A DNA stretch of 64,000 nucleotides from Rhizaria sp. SCN 62-66 (Eukaryota; Rhizaria, unplaced), in contig MEDY01000659.1 in the NCBI GenBank assembly GCA_001724265.1, positions 31,716 to 95,715 on the forward strand. The letters run 5' to 3'. The translations under genes were made by a program, and so were the position numbers. This document shows, piece after piece, positions 56,201 to 64,000 of this stretch. Each line of letters opens with the position of its first letter. The first letter of the stretch is position 1. A model generated the notes under the pieces. That model worked only from the letters and a program-made list of their open reading frames with translations. It was not told the origin of the DNA and made no database searches.

Positions 56201-59200
56201 GGCACCAAAGGTATTGCCCATCATCGGGGCGACGTCGTCGTTGTTACGCTTCACCATACACTCCAGCCCATCGACGAGAATGTCCTTATTGACGTGCGTT
56301 GCATCATAGGTGTCGTAAATCAGAACGATGTAGTCACTAGAGGCAACACCTTCGATGGTGAACATCTCGGTGTAAACACCGAGATCAAAGCGGAGGTGGT
56401 TGTCCAGGGTCTCGACGACGCCAATGGTGGCAAGGTCGGTAACGCCATACAAGACACCCCCCAAGACTGCTGCTGAACCGGACATGTTATACGAGCTGGC
56501 GTAGTCCGTCGTATAGTTACTCCCGGTATTACACATCGAAAAGAAGGAATCAGCATCCTTAAGATAACTGGGAGAAGTGGTACTGTCATCGTAGTAGATC
56601 GACACGTCATTCGAGAAGTACGTAAAGACGTCACTACTACCAACAACACCAATCTTACTCCACGCAGACATGAGGTAACCCGGCTTATCGCAGTCGTAGA
56701 CTGGCGCCGGGGTGACGCCGCCACCGGACACAGCACCATTTTCGTAGCCAGGGACAACAATCGTGGGACTGTAGTTGATAAGGAAGCGTGCAGAGGCGAT
56801 GCGGGAGACGCCGTCCTTGTGCAGGATGTCGAGGTGGACCCAATAGGGCATCAGGTAGCTCTTCAGAGGAACCGCCGCGCGGCCACTGAAAGGAGTATCG
56901 ATCAAGAAAACACCATTCTCGTACTTGGAGACACTGAGTTGAGTGATGCCAAACGCCGCGCCAAGGGTAGCGGTAGAGTCAGCGGCGGCAACGGTGAGGC
57001 CACCGAAGCGCTCGGTGTTGGAGACGGTACCTGCAACGAGATCGACGGTCTCAGTGAGATTAGACTCGTCGTACTCACGGATGGACAGCAGCAAGTCAGC
57101 AGCATCGCTGCCAAGACCGCTAATGGTAAACGAGACATCTTCGATTTTATCAATCGCGGCGTTATAGCTGTAATTATCCAGATCGATCTTGACGGTCTTG
57201 GTGTAGGCGTGGAAGATGCCCATCTGGTAGTTGAGAGGATCGACGAAATCGGAACCAACGCGCGACGGCTGAGCGACGTAGGCCTCAACGTCGGTGAAGC
57301 CACCAATCTCAGCGCAGCGGAGCTGAACGCTCGCACCAACAGTGAAGCTCGTAGTAGGGATCGAAACCACAGGGTACGACGCAGCAGTAGTCGAGAAATC
57401 CGCGTCCGTCCAAGTAGGGTTGCCCGTGAGCTCCACGGAAAGACTCGAAGAGTGGAGAGAGCACTTGTTGAAGGTGATAGAGAAGCCAATGGTTGAGAGA
57501 GGCAGCTCAATAAGGTAATTACTAGTGGAATTCATCACCACGAAGTTAGACTCGAACGAGATAAGTTTGTTGGTCGCATTGTAGAAGAAGCGCGACGACG
57601 CCATATTGCCCGTAAGAAGTCCCACAGTCGCATCCTCAACCAGGGTAATATCGTCGAGCAGAACTTGGGGATCATCGTTGCGAAGCGAATGAACCTCGTT
57701 AATCCACATGAGCGAGGTAAAGTAGTTCATGGGCTTAAACGACGCAGGAGACGATTCACCGTAAAAGATGTCCATGACGGTGTACTTCTGTGCAGAGAAG
57801 CGACTCGAGTCAACGTGAACCTTGTCGCACGCGAAAGTAACATAGGGATTTGCGACATTAGCAAGCTCGATAGTGACAACGCGATCCTTCACCTCGATAA
57901 CAAGGGTAGTTGTAGCGTCATCCTGGGCAACACACTGGTTTTCGTCAAGCTCAATGCCTGCAGGCATCTCAAAACTGAAGGTAGGCTTGACATACACAGT
58001 GCTCTGGAAGTCGCGGTAGATACGAATGCTGAAACGCGCCCAGTTAAAGCCGGAGAACAGGCTGCCGGAGATGTACGAGAGCTGGGAGATGGTCTGCTCA
58101 CCGTAGGAGTTAAACGGAGCGCTAACACGCGTGTTGTCAACAGTGGGAGCAGAACCACAGCCGACGGCGTAACCTAGGACTTGGAAGCCGGCGGCAAGGT
58201 TAGTGTTGGGTGCGTTCCTGATAATACCACCATAGTGGAGAACACAGGTCGCGTCAACTATCGCCGCAGCCTCGACAAAGTAAAGATGAAGGTCAGCAGT
58301 GGCAGAGGTAAGGGGAGTTGTACTGAGAACCAGGTCATTGCCAATGAAAGATAGCTTCTGCAGAGGGTTGGTAACGTCCTCATGGACAATCGTGCTGTTC
58401 AGGTTCAGATCGTAGCCAGGTTCAGTCGAGTAGTGCTTGTTCCACGTCCACTTCAGGTTAAAGTAAGACCCGAGGTAGCTGGTGACCTCCTCCTCAAAGT
58501 AGACAACGCAGACGAGCTCGACAGGGAGCTCGGAGTCGTAGTTGTAGACTTCGATACCACTAACATCTCCGGTGATAATCTCATCCAAAGACGCAGTCTT
58601 GTTCTTGGCAACGATATCAGTCGTCGAATAGTTGCCGTTGTGGAGACGGCACTCAAAGCCCTGAAGCTTGGTGAGAACGGTGGTCTGTGCGGTGGGGATC
58701 AGGCTGACACTGACGTCAATACGGAACTCACTCAGAGGCTCGTTGATGTTGGTGGGGGTAAAGTCAAGAGTGTTGAGAGGCGCAGTCAGCATCACGAGCT
58801 GCGTGAGAACGACGGACTTAGTATAAATATTCTTCTCATTGTAGCGCGAGGGCTGGAAGCCGATACAGGAGAACCCAGTCTCACAACGAATGGCAGTCAA
58901 AGGAGAGACAATGGTGGCAGCCTCGTCATTGGCGTGCTGATTGTCCTCAAACCACTTATAAACAGAGGTGTACGTGTTGCCATGGTCGACGATCTTGACG
59001 GTCTCAAGCTCGGTCAGCGAAAGACCCGTGAGCGTGGTAGCCAGCGTGGTACCATCATCCAGCTGATAGTCAATTCCCTTCGGGTTAGGGGGAGTGCGAA
59101 CTGTGACAGTGTACTTCGAGGCCGCAGGGGTCGCCCCGAAGTCGAGCGTTTTGGACAGACCGAAGTAGGGAATGATTGCATCACGAAGCTCAACAACACG

Positions 59201-59812
59201 CGTATCAACAGCACAGACAAGAGTAGTGGAGGTGGTGATGTTGTCCGTCTTCGTGGTTTCAAGCGTCATGGGCACAGCTCCATGCGGATAGATTGAAGTG
59301 ACATGATCGGAGGTGAAAAGGGAGCCGGAAATGGGAATGGGACACTTGATGTAGACGCTACTGTCGGCGGCGTCGGCATTGGCCTCATAGAGGTCAAAGA
59401 CAAGCGTCGAGTTGCTACTAGTCCACTTGGTAGAGATCTCAGCCAGAGAGTCGCCAGGACGACTGAACTTGAGGAAAGAGCAGCGGTCGCCGGCAGCAAA
59501 ACCGGCAGCAAGACCAGTAGTAAGAAGGTCGGTGGTCGCCGTAGTTGTGTTGAAGCTCAACTCGACACGCATAGTCTCGATCGAGGTGTTACGCTGTACG
59601 TGGTTGAAACGGAACCAGAGACTAGTGGTAGGGGCGGCGACGCCATCCTGAAGCTTGGTAGTATCGTCGACAGGAAACGAGCGAATAACAGCAAGGTTAC
59701 AGGAGTCAACCACGGAGGCGGTGGACAGGGCGACCATGGCTAACAGAGCGGCCATGATCAGGGGGAGACACACGCGCAGCCCTCGCTGCAGCGATGTCAT
59801 TTGCCTAAACAT
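47297..59812 (-). CDS. Giant Sushi/REJ/GPS membrane receptor, polycystin-1-like
   Basis: 4,171 residues in one 12.5 kb exon. The first in-frame ATG is at 59812; a second at 59800 begins the same signal peptide (LPLIMAALLAMVALSTAS). Residues about 30-1360 are beta-rich, with repeated Thr/Ser/Asn motifs and no family I recognise. About 1365-2665 is Cys-rich with many Sushi/CCP-like modules (CGVPTGMTL, LPKCTAVGC). A REJ-like module is near 2940-3190 (KLSIDGSNSFDSK, FRWECKF). A helical GAIN-like region (3415-3690) leads to a GPS site near 3720-3760, CSLYKRHDDYTVCECSHLT, where autoproteolysis would separate ectodomain and membrane stalk. Five membrane helices follow, then an 85-residue acidic tail. 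Animal polycystin-1 has eleven helices and a PLAT domain, both lacking here. Role is probably adhesion or mechanosensing at the cell surface. Stop TAA. A 6-bp palindrome covers the start codon. Confidence 0.85.
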   Translation of the reverse strand: MFRQMTSLQRGLRVCLPLIMAALLAMVALSTASVVDSCNLAVIRSFPVDDTTKLQDGVAAPTTSLWFRFNHVQRNTSIETMRVELSFNTTTATTDLLTTGLAAGFAAGDRCSFLKFSRPGDSLAEISTKWTSSNSTLVFDLYEANADAADSSVYIKCPIPISGSLFTSDHVTSIYPHGAVPMTLETTKTDNITTSTTLVCAVDTRVVELRDAIIPYFGLSKTLDFGATPAASKYTVTVRTPPNPKGIDYQLDDGTTLATTLTGLSLTELETVKIVDHGNTYTSVYKWFEDNQHANDEAATIVSPLTAIRCETGFSCIGFQPSRYNEKNIYTKSVVLTQLVMLTAPLNTLDFTPTNINEPLSEFRIDVSVSLIPTAQTTVLTKLQGFECRLHNGNYSTTDIVAKNKTASLDEIITGDVSGIEVYNYDSELPVELVCVVYFEEEVTSYLGSYFNLKWTWNKHYSTEPGYDLNLNSTIVHEDVTNPLQKLSFIGNDLVLSTTPLTSATADLHLYFVEAAAIVDATCVLHYGGIIRNAPNTNLAAGFQVLGYAVGCGSAPTVDNTRVSAPFNSYGEQTISQLSYISGSLFSGFNWARFSIRIYRDFQSTVYVKPTFSFEMPAGIELDENQCVAQDDATTTLVIEVKDRVVTIELANVANPYVTFACDKVHVDSSRFSAQKYTVMDIFYGESSPASFKPMNYFTSLMWINEVHSLRNDDPQVLLDDITLVEDATVGLLTGNMASSRFFYNATNKLISFESNFVVMNSTSNYLIELPLSTIGFSITFNKCSLHSSSLSVELTGNPTWTDADFSTTAASYPVVSIPTTSFTVGASVQLRCAEIGGFTDVEAYVAQPSRVGSDFVDPLNYQMGIFHAYTKTVKIDLDNYSYNAAIDKIEDVSFTISGLGSDAADLLLSIREYDESNLTETVDLVAGTVSNTERFGGLTVAAADSTATLGAAFGITQLSVSKYENGVFLIDTPFSGRAAVPLKSYLMPYWVHLDILHKDGVSRIASARFLINYSPTIVVPGYENGAVSGGGVTPAPVYDCDKPGYLMSAWSKIGVVGSSDVFTYFSNDVSIYYDDSTTSPSYLKDADSFFSMCNTGSNYTTDYASSYNMSGSAAVLGGVLYGVTDLATIGVVETLDNHLRFDLGVYTEMFTIEGVASSDYIVLIYDTYDATHVNKDILVDGLECMVKRNNDDVAPMMGNTFGAYFVTLDLNPDTISLKCISARNYYVRVFDIAHGAYIASFQITPSVVYTVEPMPSKENYASLPQWTGTELTASYLLAGVVTPFHVHLKEILTYDTTYTLVPTDGCTVDASLPNVTVTVKAGEQYSATFSVTCENPADPTTQTHLEFTSTDNNQPVDHDYPVYATCGAIPTGAILPDNLSVTVPSILSADPSISTVHFYCTNVDNYFIGAKALECNAGNTDVNMRSWADVLAKAVTDAQAACVPKTCSVAKFPTAIAAYDYTVAFDVTVPDVAMSASEMYLYSATFTCPEGLVFKDGNEKTKKIICASDEKGNTEWRALGSTWGSDLFAERCVPENNACFGFVPKDTLPGSGLYRFNNVTGTNDTAYYSGFTNVNSSPVPLTTTNGFVSYDAVSTNEGKSTYTYNTDGTRSTVNYRFQTYDVLTVATLMCNEGYEYSAGAITTAKCSAGAWDVSFTAEACVASEKTCAISDLSALGLNVTGSLERVPLGEVIKGSYACTNPAKSFIPELFVCGTNAKFVNVYTGAEASIDHVCTATASCSFGAALPVYTGADIATWGNAVVGSGATLDSQIAHSQVVHGALVDVDCSIPHHTLTGRLPICINGNVLYSSEAMCSGVACGVPTGMTLDSTSGSGCAAHANGTLFCPASETVPYLLRCINTPKHLTLNQAVSASAVCSPVTQTWSTLPKCTAVGCKISDLPVQHVNVDVTSVDIAGVAYGVDFNDQDIVSYGTVIEASCLSNYVFDGPADPSMTSLKYECVATPVTTQNDVSAIVSTGTWKSTELDYIGTCKLAACSMRTLWAQFNASTAMYLDNSYTLRQPLLIYDTDVIVREIIDNGLTASNDVLIPRGGRVTLTCPDAAVPNPGSTIECVGEVLTAAANYGYNDLSNPCQSYCHNKDLIDFAGSASKVLEDDGTQTAIDSTSGFGIGASVDLTCATDNEIRPYGRAVVQALCGSDRKWSVEGTPIGAAKITCAPTTECVFLDTNNHKLDWDETTGALTCFSDLLTGESFEFTAASARFASCNNKVANYTTPLGITATPECERVTCPSLKDTFPSFATSSLTKGVDVNTDVKLTCGSGKTMYNLAILYNGLPTPVANNEITVTCTKAASTADAWSAGSVDLTKLTCGAESIMTCDALSPTNTVSFDTSAEIDDGFAQIQVRDIVGTGVYSAWRPLDVANDPMFTTAQQIRPACAADLHAPIDVIVGCRMEVNVTTGAYLLEAQTYYVSGTVAADTKLCAPRICEFVKPAGSVVEVFNEYQDNSNHEYGTFARVSCSAANERIKVTTGSVNSYVKSVIYDCTNPGIADIDCENRCTRTTLEQFYTDNNITVAEMPAYPEFDGANPAIPEFTVVQMTCDDNVPVSDGAYKLNAGAVRCDADNGWTSMAADGKLPVCFQAPCAASALPLAQHPYVDAVNANATQFNHGDEVVLTCPVGYTGSTDITAECAYGQWYVDNALLGAGFPSLCVKTLVSAGSVFELTGHSTDSNLVFELTFPSSNSNLYVDSVTASPSYDNCLKAMAFASLAKFGKSQNVQCKFTPTGLTVWTGDDSTVLLGETIYFLDNAFSLESSPAVFADAFSLSLESTGLFGPNASLRNIVTGENVNPVGDLYVSQCTQFGFELVFNTPVHNYTRAWGLDTVSRYEPRYHSSQSIDVVSLKVTSWIGKSKEFTKNIELVKEQPSFLVFDGPNEEFTIQAGEALTVARFPQLSKCGPAHGGILTHTVEAATIGGIALTTFPQIKFADGGFVIPSNVLVVPGTYTIQITTTESYPGTNIVSSDATTTFSVTVETGSDVTVITQNIPYQGRVWTHNVYDWDSKLSIDGSNSFDSKVISTAADDRLHFRWECKFKATNPTATDLPVNSNFDNSQDSWDDCGLDYVNINSQNSYDAVNMDTSVLEVSNRFLVRLFDFDRHSEVNLFFRLRVTKNVNNNLQNAVSRITRVQLVNTVAVAGYSVPTFVMNGIDYTPYSATIPMVLPNLENIGNITDVQFMKASGQIKNAITSGGLVATLSNNYVVRYFDDSDVVLEAVVSVPQNDYSSVWICPDVDLAVAATTSLFNTDRLVLRGSYFGEANKLNAQLRCTYVIFPKQDISAYENLRDIYNTAKANKWYHASATLLFRVVKPVNVKDLELEYEYLGMYKNSMIYAIVVGATGYTRFTTTMNGATTTLFNGNRNVWCGPLSRGVQTISAEVTTSKTTDLTNRFITLRKSISIDVVNGTVINSSAAGASALSGVADAIAQNDAYAFASSIPASLSAATDVANATAVRAAYLEAIVSHAALFGQAESSGTAVANVEGSQLAVSAIANVLSAPKQTTPDTIATSLRLQGTHLKTIARSGSSSTGSVVTTALSTLANALAAANTHDDVQTSAVVVDSIVQQLGPIVATAIRSAISPATAATPVSLSSGPISVTAFAATPAEAIAAFSGAGFEDKTVSADLFEQFENNNVNKFYVASYKITDNVAIANAGAAVPITKVSQLTGLAFYSTTGVKLDTSSFKRARITVPHVGGFPDADSEFPACQYFVEGSSDSTIESESDAWGSSGCSLYKRHDDYTVCECSHLTAFRARADYGSDAWLTVNNSNVKDNMTPLYVVFVWMAVFVIFVLIAKAIDNSKSGEAIKMLLIQWHSDAELGTAAASTARTDNQFSRTSTLMSANQLFYSVFARSSYDNVSSATRMAVAMLVALTGFTLTAMFWGGMKTRNSLDNYPGVIFLAAGLLVIVNIIFANVLRMSHSSGPKAFLYKYALELAALYHTGTSTYFPASEQASLKAGANHNYRGVYQNILAEEKKGNTSTVHSLLRSAVVLDKKHVQKTLSDKGYGSSGASIAAGFFFFAYAVACAILIVAFGIQLGTTVTASVGKWIGSGFAAVAIELFIFSPIFFFLAATLTSSGAPADVAARGLTAYHMDSFEEYVETANKTYTPYVAAVAVSTQAVETQPLASGAASAAHHDEEGATDAEAVAVEVVATEDAVSAA

Positions 59813-62353
59813 TAGGCTAAAAAAGGGAGAAGATGCGCAAAGCAAAGAAGGGAAGGGGAGGAGAGACACAAAAATAGGAGAAGAAAGCGAAGAATAGGGT
59901 GAGGCGCCTAGGACAATTGTAGGGGATGGGCAAAGGCGGAGCGTAGAGAATGGGTGCCCAGGACGACAATTGGCATTGCATAGAGCTGGCGCTAAAATAG
60001 AAGACTAGTAAAATGAGCTGACGTGCAATGACATTGCAAGTAACGTCGATCCTTGCTGTAGCAAGGCAGGCAAAGGGCTTCAAATAGAAAAGCTTCCCCT
60101 CTGGCTTCAAGCATCGGCGGAAATGGCTCTTGAGTCGCTGTAAGCCCTCCCACTACTTAGTGGAAAAACACCAATAACAAACATCTAAAGATCATGATCA
60201 GTTCTTCCACTTCAAAGTATTACAAAGTATAGAAAGCACAGGATCACGCGCTACGGACGAAAAAAGAACCCCGATTGTGGTGCCCTCGAGCGGCTTGACA
60301 TATGTGCCCACAAAGATAGGTCGCTTCGCAATGGTCGTGACGGTTCGCAAAAAATCAGGACTACCACTAGAGTTATTTTGTTGCATCGGATTCGAGCAAG
60401 ATACTAAATGCTGACTAAAGTAGAAAACTATTTTTTTGTGCATATTTTGTATCTTATATCCATTCGGGAAAAGGGACGTTAAGTCCTATTTACAGTATTT
60501 GTTACCACAATTACATTGTTGTCTTATGCAAATCTTCTGATCTTGGGCGCAATAGCACATACTAGTATTAAACTTACATCACATGTAAGCCCAGTCATTT
60601 TCACAGCACGAGCGAACACACGTAGATGAGTGCAGTACAGACCGGGATTATGGCTGCAAATGGAGCTTCGTGAGGTGAGAGATATAATATGAGAGAGGCA
60701 AATAGTAATGCGCGCAAGTTAAATATGGCTCGTAGCGTGTGTATCATATTTCGACTGTACAAAACATACATAATTTTGCCAGGTTAGAATATTAGTATGA
60801 CCGCACGATTGTTTCGTGCAGTTTGGGCAGAGTCTTGATTATGATGATAAGATCATGATGTGACCGTATTCATCATAACAAACTAAAGATCGGGGTCATG
60901 AAAGAGTTTCTGTTTTAGAGAGCTCAGTGTGACGAAGGAGCCGCAGAGGCGCGATGCTAAGTCTATGTTGTTTGCATCAACAAGCAACAAGGTGAGTCCT
61001 GTGCTCAGCAGCAGACTGCATCGACAGTTGCCAACTTCAACTCAAAAGCAAAAACTACTTAGTAATATGTTGACACCTGTCGTAAACAGCGTCCACATGA
61101 GCGATAGTGCACGCAAGCGACTGACGACTTGAGAGCTGAGGTTCTAACAGAACGCCGATTAAGCTCATGGCGAGCAACTGCCTTCAACGCAAATGATTAA
61201 GCTGCACTTAATGTTGGGTTAGGACTAAGGTCGCTTGCCAGTAGACGGGGAGACGTGTGCTTGCGGTTCGTGAACAAAGCTGTGAGCTGTAAAGGGTTGC
61301 CAACACACTGTCTATCGCATTGTGTGACGCACGTCGTCAGTAAGTACCGCATGAAACGCACGGCAGCAACCACGGCTTTAAGACACGTGTTTCAACAAAC
61401 ATCCGTGACGCCAGAGAGCAGTGCTGCACACGGTACAAACTCGATCGCGGTCGTCACGACTGTTAATGGCCAAGGTTGGCGCAACAGCTGTTCTTCACAG
61501 CGTTGAGTCAGCAGCAACATGCACGTGCGTTGAAACCGCACGAAACCGTATGTTTTTGCCCGGTTAGATGCGTTGCGTGCTTCGGCATGTGACACCACTC
61601 ACACACGTCCAAGACAAACAAACTATCGTAGCACAAAGCGGAGAGCAGACAAAAAGTGTAGCATCAAAGCTGTACAGAGTAAGAAAAGAGAGTGGGAAGT
61701 GAAAAGCACTCGGGGGATTGAAAATAGACGAAGAAAGACCAAGATGACAATAAGCAGAACTAAAACAAAAGAAAGTGCCAGTACAACACATATCCTTCGT
61801 TGAGCCCGCGTCAAATTAAGAAAGTACCTCATTTGCAATCACTGCTACGTCTTACAAAACAAGCAGTGCTCAACGAGTTTGACGAGGTTTGAACATTTGC
61901 TGCAAAGAACGACGAAAATAAAGAGGAAAAAGGGGCAGTGAAGAATTATCAATGGCGACCAATGCAACGTACATTAACAGTTGTGTTGTTGTCTCTTCTT
62001 CAAAGAATAGGCGTATGATGGAGTTGTCATTGCTTTAGAAAGCCATACGGATCGTTTCGGATGAGCACGCCTGGTCGCATTGTGATCAAACGGTCACATG
62101 CGTCTGGTCATCCGTCAATAGATGTCTGATCATGCTGGCACATTTTCAAACGTTGTATTGCATTTGACCCCAAATTTATATTGACACAGCCTCTTTCTGT
62201 TTATCACTTTCATGAACAGTTTCATCGCGCCCCTCCCTTGTTCCAAGCTTCCTCCTTGAGACTCACTTCCCGTCCACCTTGTCACACCTCTGTGCAACCT
62301 GTTGTTGTCTTGTATATTCTCGCGTTGTCACCTTTCTCACAGCGACCTTTGCG
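59813..62353. other. Divergent intergenic region, receptor (-) / PX protein (+)
   Basis: The longest gene-free stretch, 2.5 kb. It should contain both promoters. Several frames of 60-85 codons on the + strand (about 60929, 61255, 61573) have no recognisable content and ordinary composition. I saw no tRNA, snRNA or mobile element. The last 100 bases before 62354 are pyrimidine-rich, a likely 5' leader. Confidence 0.45.
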
Positions 62354-63025
62354 ATGTCTGACAAGAATTCAAGCACGCCCATGTTCTTCGCGCCCACGAC
62401 CTCGACCTCGAGCTCGCGTCCGATGGTTAAGGAGACGGACGTCAACGAGGCTCGGCAGAAGCAGAGCGTTGTGCTTAAAGTTCCTTCGGCGCGCACGGGC
62501 CGTGTCAGCGGTTCCAAGGTTACTTTCTACACCGTTGAGTCGTACCGTCTCGGCGGTAACCAGGAGCGCGGCACCGTTGAGCACCGCTTTAACGACTTTT
62601 CTGAGCTCAACAAGCGTCTCACTGCGCGTTTCGGCAAGCAAGTGCCGGGGTTTCTAGTCTCCCGCAACAAGCTTTTCCAGGACCACTTCTCTGACAGCTT
62701 CATCGAGGATCGCCGCTTGCTGCTCGAAGACTGGCTCCGCCGCTGTGCCGCCGCTCCCGCACTGCGCGACTCTGCCGAGCTCATCGCTTTCCTCGATCTC
62801 CGCACTGACGCCAAGCTGTACGAGTCAAACGTCGTCTTCGGGTCTCCCGCGGACCTGCCATCGACGGTCGCCGCGCGCACTGCCAACACGGACTCCAAGA
62901 CTGTTGTGTCGCCTGCGCCCGCGGCGCCTGTGGCGGCCCCGTCGCTTGCGAACAAGTTTGCCACTGCCATTGGCCGCGGCGGCAACAAGAAGGCTGCCAG
63001 TGGCATCACTGATGACGACCTTTGA
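62354..63025 (+). CDS. PX-domain (sorting nexin-like) phosphoinositide-binding protein
   Basis: 223 residues, single exon. A Ser/Thr-rich N terminus leads to a PX domain, about residues 35-155, with EHRFNDFSELNKRLTARFG holding the conserved RxxDF phosphoinositide-contacting region, PGFLVSRNKLFQDHF as the proline-containing membrane loop, and FIEDRRLLLEDWLRRC with the second basic contact. The C-terminal 65 residues are disordered (Ala/Pro/Val) and end acidic, TDDDL. Small single-PX proteins of this sort resemble SNX3-type nexins acting on endosomes through PI3P. No BAR or other domain is present, so the partner is unknown. The ATG at 62354 is selected because MSDKN opens the plausible disordered tail and no conserved sequence lies upstream. 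Stop TGA. Confidence 0.85.
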   Translation: MSDKNSSTPMFFAPTTSTSSSRPMVKETDVNEARQKQSVVLKVPSARTGRVSGSKVTFYTVESYRLGGNQERGTVEHRFNDFSELNKRLTARFGKQVPGFLVSRNKLFQDHFSDSFIEDRRLLLEDWLRRCAAAPALRDSAELIAFLDLRTDAKLYESNVVFGSPADLPSTVAARTANTDSKTVVSPAPAAPVAAPSLANKFATAIGRGGNKKAASGITDDDL

Positions 63026-63805
63026 GTGAATAACTTCAACTAAGATATCATGCAGACTCCGCGCTAAGATATTTTTTTATCGGTTTTGTGTTGGTTCGAT
63101 GCTTCGATACTGTCAGAGTCGTAGTTTCGCGTCGCTGTTCCGAGGTCTCGAGGTAGTTATGTGTTGTGATTAAAGACTCACTAATATGTTTGCCATTTTA
63201 ACGTTTTGTGCGCACTATAGCAACTATAGCACGCCGTGCTTTCACCTCAGAGTGCCGTTATGACGTGGTTTCACGCTGTAATGTTGGTTTCTCAGGCAGT
63301 TGAGTGGTGATTTTCGGGCTGTGTGATGGACTTTCTGAAGTTAATCCTTGCCTTGTCACTTTCTCCCATTGTATATTTGTTTAACACACTCCTTCTTTGC
63401 ATACAGCACCGGCCATTTTTCTCCTAATCTTTCTTATGGTGCACATTTCCTCGCTTTTTAATTATTTCGACATTGTTGTGCTCACGGTCATTAGAGGTCT
63501 AAGTACCCCGAAGTACTTAGACTTCGTCGGTGCGGTGGGCCGGAGTGGCCTTAGCATTGTCAGAAAGCGACCGATACCGTGATGAAACTAAAGCATTCCA
63601 CATTGTTACACCGTGAATCCTATGTGCACTGGCACACTGCATATCGCATTCATTTTCATTTTTGCTACAGAATTGTTTCTGTGGCACATACACCTGTTTC
63701 CCGATCGCAATTGGCCTCCCAACCACCGCACATGACTGCCCGCTCACTTTTTCGCAATTTCCGCTCTTTCTGGTTGTTCTTTCGCTTTCTGTCTCATAGC
63801 ACATC
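63026..63805. other. Intergenic region, PX gene 3' flank and ubiquitin-like gene promoter
   Basis: T-rich 3' UTR of the PX gene up to about 63480, then a hairpin at 63497-63522, then the leader of the next gene. A TTTCTGTCTCATAG tract ending six bases before the next ATG suggests that its leader is spliced. Confidence 0.5.
63497..63522. repeat. Perfect 10-bp hairpin GTCTAAGTAC-CCCGAA-GTACTTAGAC
   Basis: Arms 63497-63506 and 63513-63522 are exact complements around a 6-nt loop. It is followed by a GC-rich stretch with GGCCGGAGTGGCC. It lies 284 bp upstream of the ubiquitin-like start. A structured RNA element or a binding site are both possible. Confidence 0.6.
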
Positions 63806-64000
63806 ATGCAAGTGTTTGTCAAGACTCTTGCTGGTGAGACCGTCACCGTTGACGTGTCCTCCCAGACCACGGTCAAGGCCCTCAAGGCCCAGGTCGAGCT
63901 TGCCCAGGGCGTCTCGTCCGAGTCTATGCGCCTGATCTTCCAGGGCAAGCTCCTCGACGACGAGTGCACCCTCGCCGCCATGGAGATCGCCGCTGAGGCC
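63806..64000 (+). CDS. Ubiquitin-like protein, 5' part only (probable FAU/eS30-type precursor)
   Basis: 65 codons open to the window end. It begins MQVFVKTLAGETVTVDVSSQ, the ubiquitin fold opening, and continues with RLIFQGKLLDDECTLAAM. It differs from ubiquitin at many fixed positions, and the LDDECTL...EIAAEA block resembles the ubiquitin-like leader of FAU, which is fused to ribosomal protein eS30 and cleaved off. The fusion part would lie beyond 64000, so this is inference. It could equally be another ubiquitin-like modifier or fusion. The acceptor-like CATAG just upstream suggests a spliced 5' leader, as is common for ribosomal-protein genes. Confidence 0.75.
   Translation, partial: MQVFVKTLAGETVTVDVSSQTTVKALKAQVELAQGVSSESMRLIFQGKLLDDECTLAAMEIAAEA

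Noticed and set aside
59813-62353. Possible small genes at 60929, 61255 and 61573
   Set aside because: Frames of 67-83 codons with ordinary composition and no recognisable sequence in a promoter region.

Overview
The window is nuclear DNA from a flagellated, aerobic single-celled eukaryote. The evidence is short spliceosomal introns, GC-rich and alanine-rich coding regions between AT-rich spacers, a radial-spoke protein (IQUB type), a mitochondrial ribosomal protein, a probable complex I subunit, MCM7 and a proteasome lid subunit. I could not resolve the lineage from sequence alone. About 17 genes fill 64 kb on both strands. There are no rRNA or recognisable tRNA genes, transposons or CRISPR arrays.

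Layout. 0-10.3 kb: IQUB (+), ER DnaJ (-), RUSF1/DUF647 (+), a small NDUFA1-like gene (-) and mitochondrial bL32 (+). 11-19 kb: MCM7 (-), KTI12 (-, one intron holding an AG microsatellite and a sequencing gap) and a CCDC137-like gene (+). 19-31 kb: diacylglycerol kinase epsilon (-), PSMD12/Rpn5 (-) and a huge TrmO-family tRNA methyltransferase (+). 32-45 kb: an unrecognised Gln/Ala-rich protein (-), a predicted F-box/LRR plus presenilin fusion (+) and a type II membrane glycosyltransferase (-). 47-64 kb: a 12.5 kb single-exon gene for a Sushi/REJ/GPS membrane receptor (-), a PX-domain protein (+) and the start of a ubiquitin-like gene (+) cut by the window end.

The most important result is that UAG appears to be a sense codon here. 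Four in-frame UAGs interrupt three otherwise continuous genes: one between the last two zinc ligands of a C1 domain in DGK-epsilon, two in the 1,390-residue Gln/Ala-rich protein, and one at codon 50 of the glycosyltransferase. None of the 16 complete genes ends in UAG (9 UAA, 7 UGA). The second result is that 9 of 10 introns start with GTACGY (the tenth with GTCCGT) instead of GTAAGT or GTATGT, which predicts a compensating U1 or U6 snRNA. The third is the F-box/LRR/presenilin fusion, in which a substrate-adaptor domain is predicted on the same chain as an intramembrane aspartyl protease. Three divergent promoters share a GTCCAGTTC word and GACCG repeats.

The genes do not form one pathway. 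They are a normal mix of housekeeping genes (replication, translation, proteostasis, respiration), lipid signalling and cell-surface genes, many inflated by poly-Ala or poly-Gln inserts.
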